From assembly GCF_003626975.1 (NCBI RefSeq), contig NZ_CP032616.1, forward strand, positions 3,286,001-3,350,000: a stretch of 64,000 nt of DNA, written 5' to 3'. Of this stretch, positions 34,483-43,578 are shown one piece after another. Position 1 is the stretch's first letter. Every line of letters starts with the position of its first letter. The translations under genes and the position numbers were made by a program. Below the pieces are notes generated by a model. It did no database searches and was not told the origin of the DNA. It saw nothing but the letters and a program-made list of their open reading frames with translations. This DNA is from Pseudomonas sp. DY-1 (lineage in GTDB: Bacteria > Pseudomonadota > Gammaproteobacteria > Pseudomonadales > Pseudomonadaceae).

Positions 34483-35721
34483 ATGAACGACTCCTCCCCC
34501 TTCGTCGCCGTCATCGGCGGTGGCCCCGCTGGCCTGATGGCCGCCGAAGTGCTCGCCCAGGGTGGTGCGCGGGTGGAGCTGTTCGATGCCATGCCGTCGG
34601 TGGGGCGCAAGTTCCTGCTGGCCGGCGTGGGCGGGATGAACATCACCCATTCCGAACCCAGGGCGCCTTTCATCGGCCGTTACGGTGCGCGTCGAGAAGA
34701 GCTGGCGGCGCTGCTGGAAGAATTTGGCGCCGACGAGCTGCGCGCATGGATTCATGGCCTGGGCATCGAGACTTTCGTCGGCAGTTCCGGGCGGGTCTTC
34801 CCCACTGACATGAAGGCCGCTCCACTGTTGCGCGCCTGGCTCAAGCGCCTGCGCGAGCAGGGTGTGGTCATCCACACACGCAGCCGTTGGCTGGGTTGGA
34901 ACGCCGACGGCGCCCTGCGCATTGCCACGCCCGATGGCGAGAAAGCCGTCAATGCCGATGGCTGCCTGCTCGCTCTGGGTGGCGGCAGCTGGGCGCGGCT
35001 GGGCTCGGACGGCGCGTGGGTTCCACTGCTGGAACAGCGGGGCGTGTCCGTTGCGCCGTTGCAGCCCTCCAATTGCGGCTTCGAAGTGGAAGGCTGGAGC
35101 CCGCTGCTCGAGGAGAAGTTCGCCGGGGCGCCGGTAAAGCCGGTGGCCATTCGCCTGGACGACGAGCCTCCGCGCCAAGGCGAATTCGTACTCACCAGCT
35201 ACGGCGTCGAAGGCAGCCTGATCTATGCCTACTCTGCCGCCATCCGTGAGCGGATAAACGCGAGTGGCAGCGCCACCATTCATCTGGATCTGCTGCCCGG
35301 CCAGCCTGTGGACAAAGTCGCCAAGGCCCTCGCCCGTCCGCGCGGGTCGCGTTCCATGGCCAAGCACCTGCACAGCCAGTTGGGCATCGATGGCGCCCGC
35401 GCCGGCTTGCTGCGCGAGCTGGCGAGCAAGGACGACTTCCTCGATACCGCGCAGCTGGCGACGGTCATCAAAGCCCTGCCGCTGACGCTGGTGCGTCCGC
35501 GTCCGCTGGACGAAGCCATCAGCACCGCCGGCGGAATTCCCTTCGAGGCAATGGACAAGGGGTTGATGCTCAAACAGTTGCCGGGGGTCTTCTGCGCCGG
35601 GGAGATGCTCGATTGGGAAGCACCTACCGGCGGCTATCTGCTCACCGCCTGCTTCGCCAGCGGGCGGGTCGCTGCACAAGGCGTATTGCACTGGCTTTCA
35701 CGCCCTGTCGCGCTGGAGTAG
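34483..35721 (+). CDS. HI0933-like FAD-dependent flavoprotein (TIGR03862 type)
   Basis: The 412-residue product opens with the FAD-binding Rossmann motif VIGGGPAGLMAAEVLAQGG. It has GRKFLLAGVGGMNITHSE near residues 43-60, typical of the HI0933 family, and the C-terminal FAD segment GVFCAGEMLDWEAPTGGYLL. An internal ALGGGSWARLGSDG links the two halves. These flavoproteins have no well-established substrate. The gene is separate from its neighbours, with REP units upstream. Confidence 0.88.
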   Translation: MNDSSPFVAVIGGGPAGLMAAEVLAQGGARVELFDAMPSVGRKFLLAGVGGMNITHSEPRAPFIGRYGARREELAALLEEFGADELRAWIHGLGIETFVGSSGRVFPTDMKAAPLLRAWLKRLREQGVVIHTRSRWLGWNADGALRIATPDGEKAVNADGCLLALGGGSWARLGSDGAWVPLLEQRGVSVAPLQPSNCGFEVEGWSPLLEEKFAGAPVKPVAIRLDDEPPRQGEFVLTSYGVEGSLIYAYSAAIRERINASGSATIHLDLLPGQPVDKVAKALARPRGSRSMAKHLHSQLGIDGARAGLLRELASKDDFLDTAQLATVIKALPLTLVRPRPLDEAISTAGGIPFEAMDKGLMLKQLPGVFCAGEMLDWEAPTGGYLLTACFASGRVAAQGVLHWLSRPVALE

Positions 35722-35799
35722 CATCGCTCGCCAGGCCCCGCCAGAGGGCCGCCTGCCACCGTGATGGCTCGTTTTCCAGCCACTGTCATGGAACGCCCA

Positions 35800-36165
35800 A
35801 TGAGCACACTGGACACCATCGAGATCAAAGCCTTCGTTCCAGCGAAGGATTACGCACAGAGCAAGGATTTCTACCGTGAACTCGGCTTCGAAATGTGCAG
35901 CACTTCGGACGAGGTCAGCTACTTCCGATACGGCCACAGTGCCTTCCTCCTGCAGAACTTCTATAGCAAGGAGTTTGCGGAGAACCTGATGATGCATTTG
36001 CAAGTGAAGGACGTTGAATCCTGGTGGCAGCACGTGCAGACCTCGGGTGTGATCGAGCGCTACGGCCTGCGGGTGGTGCCACCCCAGGACCAGCCCTGGC
36101 GGATGCGCGATTTTGTCCTCATCGATCCCAGTGGCGTCCTTTGGCGCATCGGACAGAACATCTGA
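35800..36165 (+). CDS. VOC-family (glyoxalase/bleomycin-resistance-like) protein
   Basis: The chosen start MSTLDTIEIKAF (ATG 35800) gives 121 residues; upstream in-frame codons do not look conserved. VPAKDYAQSKDFYRELGFEMCS is the first VOC beta-alpha unit, and RDFVLIDPSGVLWRIGQNI the last. The usual metal ligands are not obvious, so it may bind rather than convert its ligand. A hairpin follows the stop. Confidence 0.78.
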   Translation: MSTLDTIEIKAFVPAKDYAQSKDFYRELGFEMCSTSDEVSYFRYGHSAFLLQNFYSKEFAENLMMHLQVKDVESWWQHVQTSGVIERYGLRVVPPQDQPWRMRDFVLIDPSGVLWRIGQNI

Positions 36166-36171
36166 TCGGAA

Positions 36172-36206
36172 GCTGGCCGCGAGGTGTCGGCTGGCACGCG
36201 GCCAGC
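36172..36206 (+). terminator. Possible terminator hairpin after the VOC gene
   Basis: GCTGGCCGC (36172-36180) and GCGGCCAGC (36198-36206) are exact complements separated by 17 bases. GTCTATTCTT follows, so the T-run is weak. Confidence 0.4.
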
Positions 36207-36253
36207 GTCTATTCTTGCCCTGAGCCCAGCTTTCTTCATGCGGTGCCCCCAAG

Positions 36254-37261
36254 GTGATTCCCCTCCTCGTCTGCGACGACTCGATGATGGCGCGCAAGCA
36301 GTTGATTCGCGCGCTACCGCTGGACTGGCCGGTGCATATCACCCAGGCCAGTAACGGTGAAGAAGCTCTTGAGGCCATACGCCAGGGTCATGGCCAGATC
36401 GTCCTATTGGACCTGACCATGCCGGTGATGGATGGCTATCAGGTCCTCAGCCGGATTCGCGCTGAAGGTTTGAAAGCCAGGGTGGTGGTGGTCTCCGGCG
36501 ACATCCAGGAAGAAGCCCAGCGCCGCGTCCACGAACTCGGTGCCCTGGCCTTCATCCGCAAGCCTGCCGATCCGGACGAACTGCGGGAAACCCTGATCCG
36601 CCTCGGCCTGCTGCGCCCGGCGCCATCCACGAGCCCGGTCACCGGCGTACCCGGACGCCACGATCCGGACCTGCGGGTGAACTTCCGCGACGCCCTGCGC
36701 GAGGTCAGCAACGTCGCCATGGGCCGCGCGGCCGCCTTGCTGGCGCGCGTGCTCGGGGTGTTCGTGCAACTGCCGGTGCCCAACGTCAACCTGTTCGAAG
36801 TCAGCGAACTGCACATGGCCCTGGCCGATGCCCAGCGCGGCGAGCGGCTGTCGGCGGTGTGCCAGGGCTTCATCGGCGAATCCATCGCCGGCGAGGCGCT
36901 GCTGTTGTTCCATGACGCCGAGAGCGCCGAGGTGGCGCGCCTGCTCGGCTGGCAGCCACAGGGCGAAAACGATGAGGCAGAGATGCAACTCGACCTCGCG
37001 AGCATCCTGATCGGCGCTTGCCTGGCCGGCATCGCCGAGCAGATCGACGTGCGTTTCTCCCAGGGCCATCCGCAACTGCTCGGCCGGCACAGCTCCATAG
37101 AACGCCTGTTCCAGCTCAACAACCGGCGCTGGCGCAAGACGCTGGCAGTGGAGATCAGCTACGCCATCGAAGATCACAACCTGCACTTCGATCTGCTGCT
37201 GCTCTTCACCGAAACCTCCATCGCGCGCCTGACCCAGAAGATCCACTACCTGATGGACTGA
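36254..37261 (+). CDS. Response regulator fused to a CheC-like phosphatase domain
   Basis: GTG at 36254 starts exactly at the receiver domain (residues about 1-120): acidic pair CDDS, phosphoacceptor Asp in IVLLDLTMPVMDG near residue 53, and Lys in FIRKPADPDE. After a Pro-rich linker, residues about 140-335 match CheC. Its first active-site motif is complete: D-x3-E-x2-N in DALREVSN followed 22 residues later by Pro. The second copy (DLASILIG) lacks the Glu and Asn. CheC-type domains dephosphorylate receiver domains, so this protein may switch its own or another receiver off. It lies three bases before the PAS gene. Confidence 0.85.
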   Translation: MIPLLVCDDSMMARKQLIRALPLDWPVHITQASNGEEALEAIRQGHGQIVLLDLTMPVMDGYQVLSRIRAEGLKARVVVVSGDIQEEAQRRVHELGALAFIRKPADPDELRETLIRLGLLRPAPSTSPVTGVPGRHDPDLRVNFRDALREVSNVAMGRAAALLARVLGVFVQLPVPNVNLFEVSELHMALADAQRGERLSAVCQGFIGESIAGEALLLFHDAESAEVARLLGWQPQGENDEAEMQLDLASILIGACLAGIAEQIDVRFSQGHPQLLGRHSSIERLFQLNNRRWRKTLAVEISYAIEDHNLHFDLLLLFTETSIARLTQKIHYLMD

Positions 37262-37264
37262 TCC

Positions 37265-37708
37265 ATGCCGGCACAAATCGATTTCAAGGAACTCCACTGG
37301 CTGCTGGACATCGTCCAGTGCCTGGATGTCGGCGTGGTGGTCCTGGACCGCCAGTACCGCATCGAGGTGTGGAACAGCTTCATGGAGAACCACTCCGGCC
37401 TCGGTCCCGACCGGGTACACGGCAAGAACATCTTCGAGCTGTTCCCGGAGATCGAGCGCAACTGGCTGCGCCGCAAGGTGGACAGCGTGCTGCAACTCGG
37501 TACGCGCGCCTTCAGCCTGTGGGAGCAGCGACCCTACCTGATCCGCTTCGAGAACTACCGGCCGATCACCGGCGAAGAAGATTTCATGTACCAGAACCTC
37601 ACCATCCTGCCGCTGGCCGCTGCTGGCGGAAAGGTGGAGCGCGTTTGCCTGGTGATCACCGACATGACCGAGGTGGCGCGGTTGAAGCGGCAATTGGCGG
37701 AAAAGTGA
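37265..37708 (+). CDS. Single-domain PAS protein
   Basis: The 147-residue protein is essentially one PAS fold (residues about 14-130): CLDVGVVVLDRQYRIEVWNSFMENHSG, GKNIFELFPEI and VCLVITDMTEVARLKRQL. The last twenty residues look like the start of a signalling helix that in longer proteins leads to a kinase or GGDEF domain, but the gene stops there. Three bases separate it from the receiver-CheC gene, so the pair is likely a two-protein signalling unit. Confidence 0.83.
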   Translation: MPAQIDFKELHWLLDIVQCLDVGVVVLDRQYRIEVWNSFMENHSGLGPDRVHGKNIFELFPEIERNWLRRKVDSVLQLGTRAFSLWEQRPYLIRFENYRPITGEEDFMYQNLTILPLAAAGGKVERVCLVITDMTEVARLKRQLAEK

Positions 37709-37717
37709 CGACGCGCC

Positions 37718-37815
37718 TGTGGGAGCGATTTCAATCGCGAAGCAGGCCACAGGCCTGCCAATCAGACTTGTAGGGACCGCTGCGCGTCCCTTTCGCGAAT
37801 AAATTCGCTCCCACA
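37718..37815. repeat. REP-like pair (GATTTCAATCGC and GAATTTATTCGC families)
   Basis: GTGGGAGCGATTTCAATCGCGAAGCAGGCC faces CGCGAATAAATTCGCTCCCAC, with a GACCGCTGCGCGTCC hairpin between. It lies between convergent genes. Confidence 0.75.
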
Positions 37816-37831
37816 ATGATCTCCCGTCGCC

Positions 37832-39301
37832 CTATTTGATGTACCACCCCCACGGCTCGGTACTTCTGTACTCGGTGACCTGTTTTACCTCCAGGTAGTT
37901 GTCCAGGCCCCAGCGGCCCAGCTCGCGGCCGATGCCACTCTGTTTCATGCCGCCCCAGGGTGCCTGGGTGAAGGTCGGCTGCGAGCAGTTGACCCAGACA
38001 ATGCCGGCGCGCAGGCCATTGGCCACCCGCGCGGCGCGGTCGAGGTCGGCGCTCATCACGGCGGCGGCCAGGCCGAAGCGGCTGTCATTGGCCATGCGCA
38101 GGGCATCGGCCTCGGTCTTGAAGCGCTTCACGCAAAGCACCGGACCGAAGATTTCCTCGCGCCAGATGCGGCTGTTGTCCGCCGGCTCGTCGAACACCGC
38201 CGGCTCGACGAAGTAGCCATGGGACAGATGCGCCGGGCGCTTGCCCCCGGTGAGCAGACTGGCCTCCTGCCGGCCCTGTTCGATCATGCCCATGACCTTC
38301 TGGTACTGCCCGGCGCTGACCAGAGGCCCAAGCAGCACGCCACGTTCCAGGCCGGGGCCGATGGTGATGCGCCGCGTCTCTTCCACCAGGCGTTCGATCA
38401 GACGGTTGGCGACGCCCTCCTGCACCAGCAGCCGCGAGGTGGCACTGCACACCTGCCCCTGGTTCCAGAAGATGCCGAACATGATCCATTCCACGGCGGC
38501 TTCCACATCGGCGTCATCGAAGACGATGAACGCCGACTTCCCGCCCAGTTCGAGGCTGATGTTCTTGATGTCGGCTGCCGCCGCCGACATGATCTTCGCC
38601 CCCGTCGGTACGCTGCCGGTAAAGGCCAGCTTGTCCACGCCGGGGTGCTGGCTGAGCGGGCCACCAGCCTCGCCGCCCAGTCCCGTCACCACGTTGAGCA
38701 CACCGGAAGGCAGGCCTATGCGCTCGGCGGCGCCAGCCAGTTCCAGCGCGGTCAGCGGCGTCAGCTCGGACGGTTTGAGTACGCAGGTGGCGCCCGCTGC
38801 GAGAGCCGGGGCGACCTTCCAGGAGGCCATCAGCAGCGGGTAATTCCAGGGGATGATCTGCCCCGCAACCCCCACCGGCTCATGGCGGATACGGCAACTG
38901 AAGCGATCATCCGGCAGCGCCAACGGCTCGTCCTGGCGGGCGTCCAGCTCCCGCGCCAGTTCGGCGTAGTAGCGGAAGCAGCCGATGGCGTCGGCGATGT
39001 CCCATTGCGCTTCCGGCAGGGGCTTGCCGTTGTCGCGCACCTCCAGTACTGCCAAGGCGTCCTGGCGACCTTCCAGCTCGCTGGCCAGGGCATCAAGCCA
39101 ATCGGCGCGCTCGGCCCCGCTGCTTTGGCCCCAGCCACGGTTGAAGGCCTGGCGGGCGGCGTGCACGGCGTGGTCGACATCTTCCTCGGTGGCCGCCGGC
39201 ACCCGCTGGATCAGGTCGCCGCTGCTGGGGTCCAGCACTTCGAAATATCCGCCCAGGTCGGGACGGACCCATTGCCCGTTGATGTACAACTGGTCACGCA
39301 T
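37832..39301 (-). CDS. NAD(P)-dependent aldehyde dehydrogenase
   Basis: The 489-residue protein has the nucleotide-binding PWNYPLLMASWKVAPALAAG region, the Glu general base in LELGGKSAFIVFDDAD near residue 255 and the catalytic Cys in WNQGQVCSATSRL near residue 288. EPWGWYIK at the C-terminus recalls betaine/aminoaldehyde dehydrogenases. Given the PotABCD-like importer genes immediately upstream on the same strand, oxidation of an aminoaldehyde made from an imported amine is a fair guess. The aldehyde substrate is not proven. Confidence 0.9.
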   Translation of the reverse strand: MRDQLYINGQWVRPDLGGYFEVLDPSSGDLIQRVPAATEEDVDHAVHAARQAFNRGWGQSSGAERADWLDALASELEGRQDALAVLEVRDNGKPLPEAQWDIADAIGCFRYYAELARELDARQDEPLALPDDRFSCRIRHEPVGVAGQIIPWNYPLLMASWKVAPALAAGATCVLKPSELTPLTALELAGAAERIGLPSGVLNVVTGLGGEAGGPLSQHPGVDKLAFTGSVPTGAKIMSAAAADIKNISLELGGKSAFIVFDDADVEAAVEWIMFGIFWNQGQVCSATSRLLVQEGVANRLIERLVEETRRITIGPGLERGVLLGPLVSAGQYQKVMGMIEQGRQEASLLTGGKRPAHLSHGYFVEPAVFDEPADNSRIWREEIFGPVLCVKRFKTEADALRMANDSRFGLAAAVMSADLDRAARVANGLRAGIVWVNCSQPTFTQAPWGGMKQSGIGRELGRWGLDNYLEVKQVTEYRSTEPWGWYIK

Positions 39302-39320
39302 GGCTCTGCTCCATGGGCGC

Positions 39321-40133
39321 TCAGGCGCCGCTGTGGCGGTTCTGCAGGTAGCGGGAGGTGAACAGCAGCGCCAGGGAGACGCAGATGATCACCGTCGAAA
39401 TGGCATTGATCTCCGGTGTGATGCCCCGGCGGATCGACGAGAAGATGTAGATCGGCAAGGTGGTTTCCGACCCGGCGACGAAGAAGGCGACGATGAAGTC
39501 GTCAAAGCTGAAGGTGAACGCGAGCAGGAAGCCGGCCAGGATGGCCGGGGCGATCTGCGGCAAGGTCACCCGGCGGAAGGTTTCCAGGGGCGGTGCATAG
39601 AGGTCGGCGGAGGCTTCCAGCAAAGCCCTGTCCAGAGACTCCACGCGGGTGCGGACGATCACGATCACCAGCGCCATGGTGAATAGTGAGTGCGCGGCGA
39701 TCACCGTGAAAAACCCCATGCGCAAGCGCGGCAGCCCGGCGCCCAGCAGCAGGTCGAGCAGCGGGTTGACCACTTCGAACAGGCTGATGAACGCAATCAG
39801 GGTGGCGATGCCGATGACGATGCCGGGAATGATGATCGCGCAGTAGGTCATGGCGTCGAAGAACAGCCGCACGCGTTTGCCCGCCCGCTCCAGGCCGAAT
39901 ACCGCAAGGGTGCCGAACAGCGTGGCGATCAGCGCCGAGCAGAAGGCGATCAGCGCGCTGGTGCCGAGGGCTTCCATGATGAAGGGGTTACTGAACGCGC
40001 GGCCGAACCACTGTACCGAGCAGCACTCGAAGGACAGCCCACTGCGCCCGGCATTGAAGGAGAACAACACGATCAGCGCGATGGGCGCGTAGAGGAACAG
40101 GTAGAGCGAGGTGGAATAGCTGCGCAGCCACAT
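39321..40133 (-). CDS. Polyamine-type ABC transporter permease (PotC-like)
   Basis: The 270-residue inner-membrane protein has six spans and the ATPase-contact EAA loop EASADLYAPPLETFRRVTLP. FSFDDFIVAFFVAGSETTLPIYIFSSIRRG is a PotC/PotI-type signature. Its ATG overlaps the stop of the partner permease (TGATG). With the other three ABC genes it forms a complete importer of the spermidine/putrescine family. Confidence 0.9.
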   Translation of the reverse strand: MWLRSYSTSLYLFLYAPIALIVLFSFNAGRSGLSFECCSVQWFGRAFSNPFIMEALGTSALIAFCSALIATLFGTLAVFGLERAGKRVRLFFDAMTYCAIIIPGIVIGIATLIAFISLFEVVNPLLDLLLGAGLPRLRMGFFTVIAAHSLFTMALVIVIVRTRVESLDRALLEASADLYAPPLETFRRVTLPQIAPAILAGFLLAFTFSFDDFIVAFFVAGSETTLPIYIFSSIRRGITPEINAISTVIICVSLALLFTSRYLQNRHSGA

Positions 40134-41044
40134 CAGAGCATCCCCTCAGTGCCGCGCTTGCCGTAGCGCGCCACCAGTTTCAGGTAGAGGGCGATGATCA
40201 CCAGCATCATCGCCACCAGGGTCATGGCCACCGCACTGCCGAACGGCCAGTTGCGTGATTGCAGGAAGAGATCCACCAGGGCGTTGCCGACGAAGAACAC
40301 CTTGCCGCCGCCGAGGATCGCCGGGATCAGGAACTCGCCCATGAGCAGGATGAACACCAGCATGCTGCCGGTAATGACACCGGGCGCCGAGAGCGGCAGG
40401 GTTATCCGGCGGAACGTCTCGAAGGCCCCCGCGCCGAGGTCCGACGACGCCTCCAGCAGGCGCTTGTCCAGCTTCTCCAGGCTGACGTAGATGGGGAACA
40501 CCATCAGCGGCAGGTAGCCGTAGACGATGCCGATCAGCACCGCGGTCGGGGTGTTGATCAGCCGCACATCCTCCAGCCCGACCATCGCCAGCAGCGCCGG
40601 GATGCCCTTGCCGCCGAGAATGAAGATCCAGGCGTAGGTACGGATCAGGAAGCTGGTCCAGAACGGTACGATCACCAGGGTCAGCAACAACGACCGGCTG
40701 CGCTGCACCTTCACCGCCAGGAAATAGGCCAGCGGGTAGGCCGCCACCAGGCACACCAGGGTACCCAGGGGCGCCAGCACCAGCGTGTTGTAGAAAGCCT
40801 TCGCCCGCGAGCCAAGGTTCAGGTAGTTCTCCAGGGTCAGGGCCGCGCTGTAGCCCCCCACGGGGCTGCGTTCACCGAGGCTGAAGACCAGGATGATCAC
40901 CAGTGGCATCAGAAGCAGCAGCAGGAACCACAGCGTGGACGGCAACAGCAGGAGCAGCGTGACACGCCGGCCGAGGCTGCGGCTTTCCACCGGCGCGGCC
41001 TGGCCCGCATCGGCCAGCGCGGGGGCGCTGAGAGCGACGTTCAT
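40133..41044 (-). CDS. Polyamine-type ABC transporter permease (PotB-like)
   Basis: ATG at 41044 follows AAGGAA and is preferred to an earlier ATG at 41065; this gives 303 residues. Six spans and the EAA loop EASSDLGAGAFETFRRITLPLSAPG are visible, plus the PotB/PotH-like FWTSFLIRTYAWIFIL near the middle. The substrate-binding protein gene lies 97 bases upstream, across a REP-like pair. Confidence 0.9.
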   Translation of the reverse strand: MNVALSAPALADAGQAAPVESRSLGRRVTLLLLLPSTLWFLLLLLMPLVIILVFSLGERSPVGGYSAALTLENYLNLGSRAKAFYNTLVLAPLGTLVCLVAAYPLAYFLAVKVQRSRSLLLTLVIVPFWTSFLIRTYAWIFILGGKGIPALLAMVGLEDVRLINTPTAVLIGIVYGYLPLMVFPIYVSLEKLDKRLLEASSDLGAGAFETFRRITLPLSAPGVITGSMLVFILLMGEFLIPAILGGGKVFFVGNALVDLFLQSRNWPFGSAVAMTLVAMMLVIIALYLKLVARYGKRGTEGML

Positions 41045-41078
41045 GGAAGATTCCTTGCGATTCATTACTGCGGTTTTC

Positions 41079-41138
41079 GTAGGAGCGAGCTTGCTCGCGA
41101 ATGCTCGCAGCGAGGTTCGCGGGCAAGCTCGCTCCTAC
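41079..41138. repeat. REP-like inverted pair (GAGCTTGCTCGC family)
   Basis: GTAGGAGCGAGCTTGCTCGCG faces GCGGGCAAGCTCGCTCCTAC within the ABC operon, between permease and binding-protein genes. It may form a hairpin that sets relative expression. Confidence 0.82.
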
Positions 41139-41141
41139 CAG

Positions 41142-42287
41142 TCAGGCTGCCTTGAAGCGCGCCATCAGTTCCGCCCGCGCCGGGCTGGTCAGGGTGGCTG
41201 CGGCGCCGAACTCCAGCGCGCTGAGCAGATCGGCTGCCGGATACATGATCGGGTCGTCGAGCATGTCCTTGGGCAGCAGCGCATCTACACGCTTGTCACC
41301 GGTGGGATAACCGTGGGCCTCGACTTCCAGCTTGTTCACCCGCGGGTCGAGCAGGAAGTTGATCAACGCGTAGGCCGCATCCGGCCGCTCGGCACTCTTC
41401 GGAATGGCGAAGAAATCGCTCCACAGCTCGCCACCCTCGCGACCCAGTACGTAGGTCATCTGCGGCATGTCGCGATGCAGTTGCGAGGCGTCGCCGGTCC
41501 AGCACATGGACATCCAGGCATCGCCATTGCGCATGGACGGCTGGTAGTCGGAGTTGATCGCGAAGAGGTGCGGCTTGACCTCCAGCAGCAACTTCTCGGC
41601 TTCGGCCAGCTCCTTCGGATCCAGAGAATTGAAGCTGTAGCCGAAGGACTTCAACGCATTGCCGATCACCGTGAGCTGGTAGTCGTGGACCATCACCCGG
41701 CCAGTGGCGTCCCCTTTTGTCAGCGCCCAGAACTCCTTCCAGGTCGTGGGCCTGGCCTTGATCTTGTCGCCGTCATAGACGAAGCCGGTGGTGCCCCAGT
41801 TCTTCGGTACCGCGTAGGTCTTGCCGTTGATGACGCCCTGTTCCATGAAGCGCTTTTCATACGAAGCCGGATCGAAATTGGGCAGGCGCGACAGGTCCAG
41901 CGGCTCGATCAGGCCCAATTCAGCGTAGGTGCTGATGGTGTAGTTGGTGGGCACGAAGACGTCCCAGCCGCTGCCGCCCGCCTGGAGCTTGGCGAGCATC
42001 TCTTCGTTAGAGCCGAACACGTTCATCTGTACCTGGGCGCCGGTCTGTTCGGCGAAGGCGGCGAAGTTGTTGGCGTTGTGATAGTTCGGCCAGGTGGCCA
42101 GGACCACGCGGTCGCCAAGGGCGCCCTTTTCGGCGGCGAAGGCGCGGTTGCTGGTGAGCAGACCCGGCATATTGGCGGCCATCACCGCCATGGCTACGCC
42201 AAGCCCCGTACGGCCGAGGAACTCGCGACGGCTGATGGAACCGTTCTGCCAACTACGCAGTTGCTTGATGAAGTCTTTCCGATCCAT
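41142..42287 (-). CDS. PotD/PotF-like periplasmic binding protein with Tat signal
   Basis: The 381-residue protein starts with a long N-region containing SRREFLGRTG (residues about 19-28) and a hydrophobic segment ending in AFA, a Tat signal that is unusual for polyamine-binding proteins, which are usually Sec-exported. The mature part shows VVLATWPNYHNANNFAAFAEQTG, VFVPTNYTISTYAELGLIEPLD and YALINFLLDP, typical of the PotD/PotF family. It captures the substrate of the adjacent importer. The ligand is probably an amine. Confidence 0.88.
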   Translation of the reverse strand: MDRKDFIKQLRSWQNGSISRREFLGRTGLGVAMAVMAANMPGLLTSNRAFAAEKGALGDRVVLATWPNYHNANNFAAFAEQTGAQVQMNVFGSNEEMLAKLQAGGSGWDVFVPTNYTISTYAELGLIEPLDLSRLPNFDPASYEKRFMEQGVINGKTYAVPKNWGTTGFVYDGDKIKARPTTWKEFWALTKGDATGRVMVHDYQLTVIGNALKSFGYSFNSLDPKELAEAEKLLLEVKPHLFAINSDYQPSMRNGDAWMSMCWTGDASQLHRDMPQMTYVLGREGGELWSDFFAIPKSAERPDAAYALINFLLDPRVNKLEVEAHGYPTGDKRVDALLPKDMLDDPIMYPAADLLSALEFGAAATLTSPARAELMARFKAA

Positions 42288-42341
42288 TGCTGCTACCTGC
42301 CTGTAAGGGTTGGTTGTTCTTGTCCGTACCGTACTGCGTTA

Positions 42342-43460
42342 TCACAACGTCATGGCCAGGCCACTGGCCTGGTCCCAGCCGATCCGCACTGGCGATCCGT
42401 GCTCGAAGGCCGAGCGCTCGTGCTGGCCATGGCGCTGCACGCGCACGCAGACGATGCCGAAAGGCTCGGTGCGCACGCGGTATTCAGTGAGGTTGCCGAG
42501 GTAGATGCGGTCCACCACCTGGCCCGGCAGGCTGATCTCGCGGGGTAGCGCGACCTCGCTGGCGCCAATGGCGATCAACTCCGGGCGCACCGCGATGCAG
42601 CCGGGCTCGGCCGCCTTGAGGGCGGGGCCAGTGGGCGTCTGCGGGCTGGCCAGTTGCAGGCCGTGGGTGGTTTCCAGAAGCACGCGGCCATTGTCGATGC
42701 GCCGCACCGTGCCATCGAACAGGTTGGATTCGCCGATGAAGTCCGCTACGTAGCGACTCGCCGGGGTTTCATAGAGTTGCTCGGGGCTGGCGCTCTGGAG
42801 GATCTGGCCGTCCTGCATGACGCTGATGCTGTCGCTCATGGACAACGCCTCTTCCTGGTCGTGGGTGACCAGCACGAAGGTAATGCCCACTTCGCGCTGC
42901 AGGCGCAGCAGTTCGGACTGCATTTCCTTGCGCAGCTTGCGATCGAGCGCGGCCAGAGGTTCGTCCAGCAACAGCACGGTGGGCTTGTTCACCAGCGCAC
43001 GGGCCAAGGCCACCCGCTGCTGCTGGCCGCCGGAAAGCTCGTGCGGCTTGCGCTGGCCAAAGCCGGACAGCCGCACCATTTCCAAGGCTTCGTCCGCCAG
43101 GCGGCGTTGCTCGGCACGGCCTGGGCGTGGCTGGTGGTAGCGCAGGCCATAGGCGATGTTCTCCGCCACCGACAGGTGCGGGAACAGCGCATAACTCTGG
43201 AACACCATGTTCACCGGCCGCTGGTGCGCCGGGACTCCCGCAACCGAATGCCCGGCCAGCAGTACCTCGCCCTCGCTGGGTTGTTCGAAGCCGGCGATCA
43301 TCCGCAGGGTGGTGGTCTTGCCGCAGCCAGAGCTGCCGAGGAAAGAATGGAAAGCACCACGCCGCACCTTGAAGTTCAGGCCGTTGACCGCCGTGACCGC
43401 GCCATAGCGCTTGACCACATTGCGGAACTCGATATCGCAGAACTCGCTTGCATCGCTCAC
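42342..43460 (-). CDS. Polyamine-type ABC transporter ATPase (PotA-like)
   Basis: GTG at 43460 preceded by an AAAAAGGGG site gives 372 residues, the usual PotA length; upstream in-frame codons are not conserved. Walker A is LGSSGCGKTTT, the signature ELSGGQQQRVALARAL and Walker B VLLLDEPLAALD. A C-terminal TOBE domain starts near residue 290. It powers the importer encoded by the next three genes and probably heads the operon that ends with the aldehyde dehydrogenase. Confidence 0.92.
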   Translation of the reverse strand: MSDASEFCDIEFRNVVKRYGAVTAVNGLNFKVRRGAFHSFLGSSGCGKTTTLRMIAGFEQPSEGEVLLAGHSVAGVPAHQRPVNMVFQSYALFPHLSVAENIAYGLRYHQPRPGRAEQRRLADEALEMVRLSGFGQRKPHELSGGQQQRVALARALVNKPTVLLLDEPLAALDRKLRKEMQSELLRLQREVGITFVLVTHDQEEALSMSDSISVMQDGQILQSASPEQLYETPASRYVADFIGESNLFDGTVRRIDNGRVLLETTHGLQLASPQTPTGPALKAAEPGCIAVRPELIAIGASEVALPREISLPGQVVDRIYLGNLTEYRVRTEPFGIVCVRVQRHGQHERSAFEHGSPVRIGWDQASGLAMTL

Positions 43461-43530
43461 GACCGGCCCCTTTTTGCAGGTGTTCTTGGCATATGGCCAC
43501 ACGCTAGCAATGGCGATTCCGGGCTGTATA

Positions 43531-43574
43531 TATCCCTCGGGGGATAGACGCTCATTCCACAGAAACTGTGGAAT
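43531..43574 (-). promoter_or_regulatory. Two palindromes upstream of the ABC importer operon
   Basis: TATCCC-TCGG-GGGATA (43531-43546) and ATTCCACAG-AAA-CTGTGGAAT (43554-43574) are both perfect inverted repeats about 75-115 bases before the GTG start of the ATPase gene. The LuxR-family regulator encoded next door is the obvious candidate to bind one of them. Confidence 0.5.
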
Positions 43575-43578
43575 CCAT

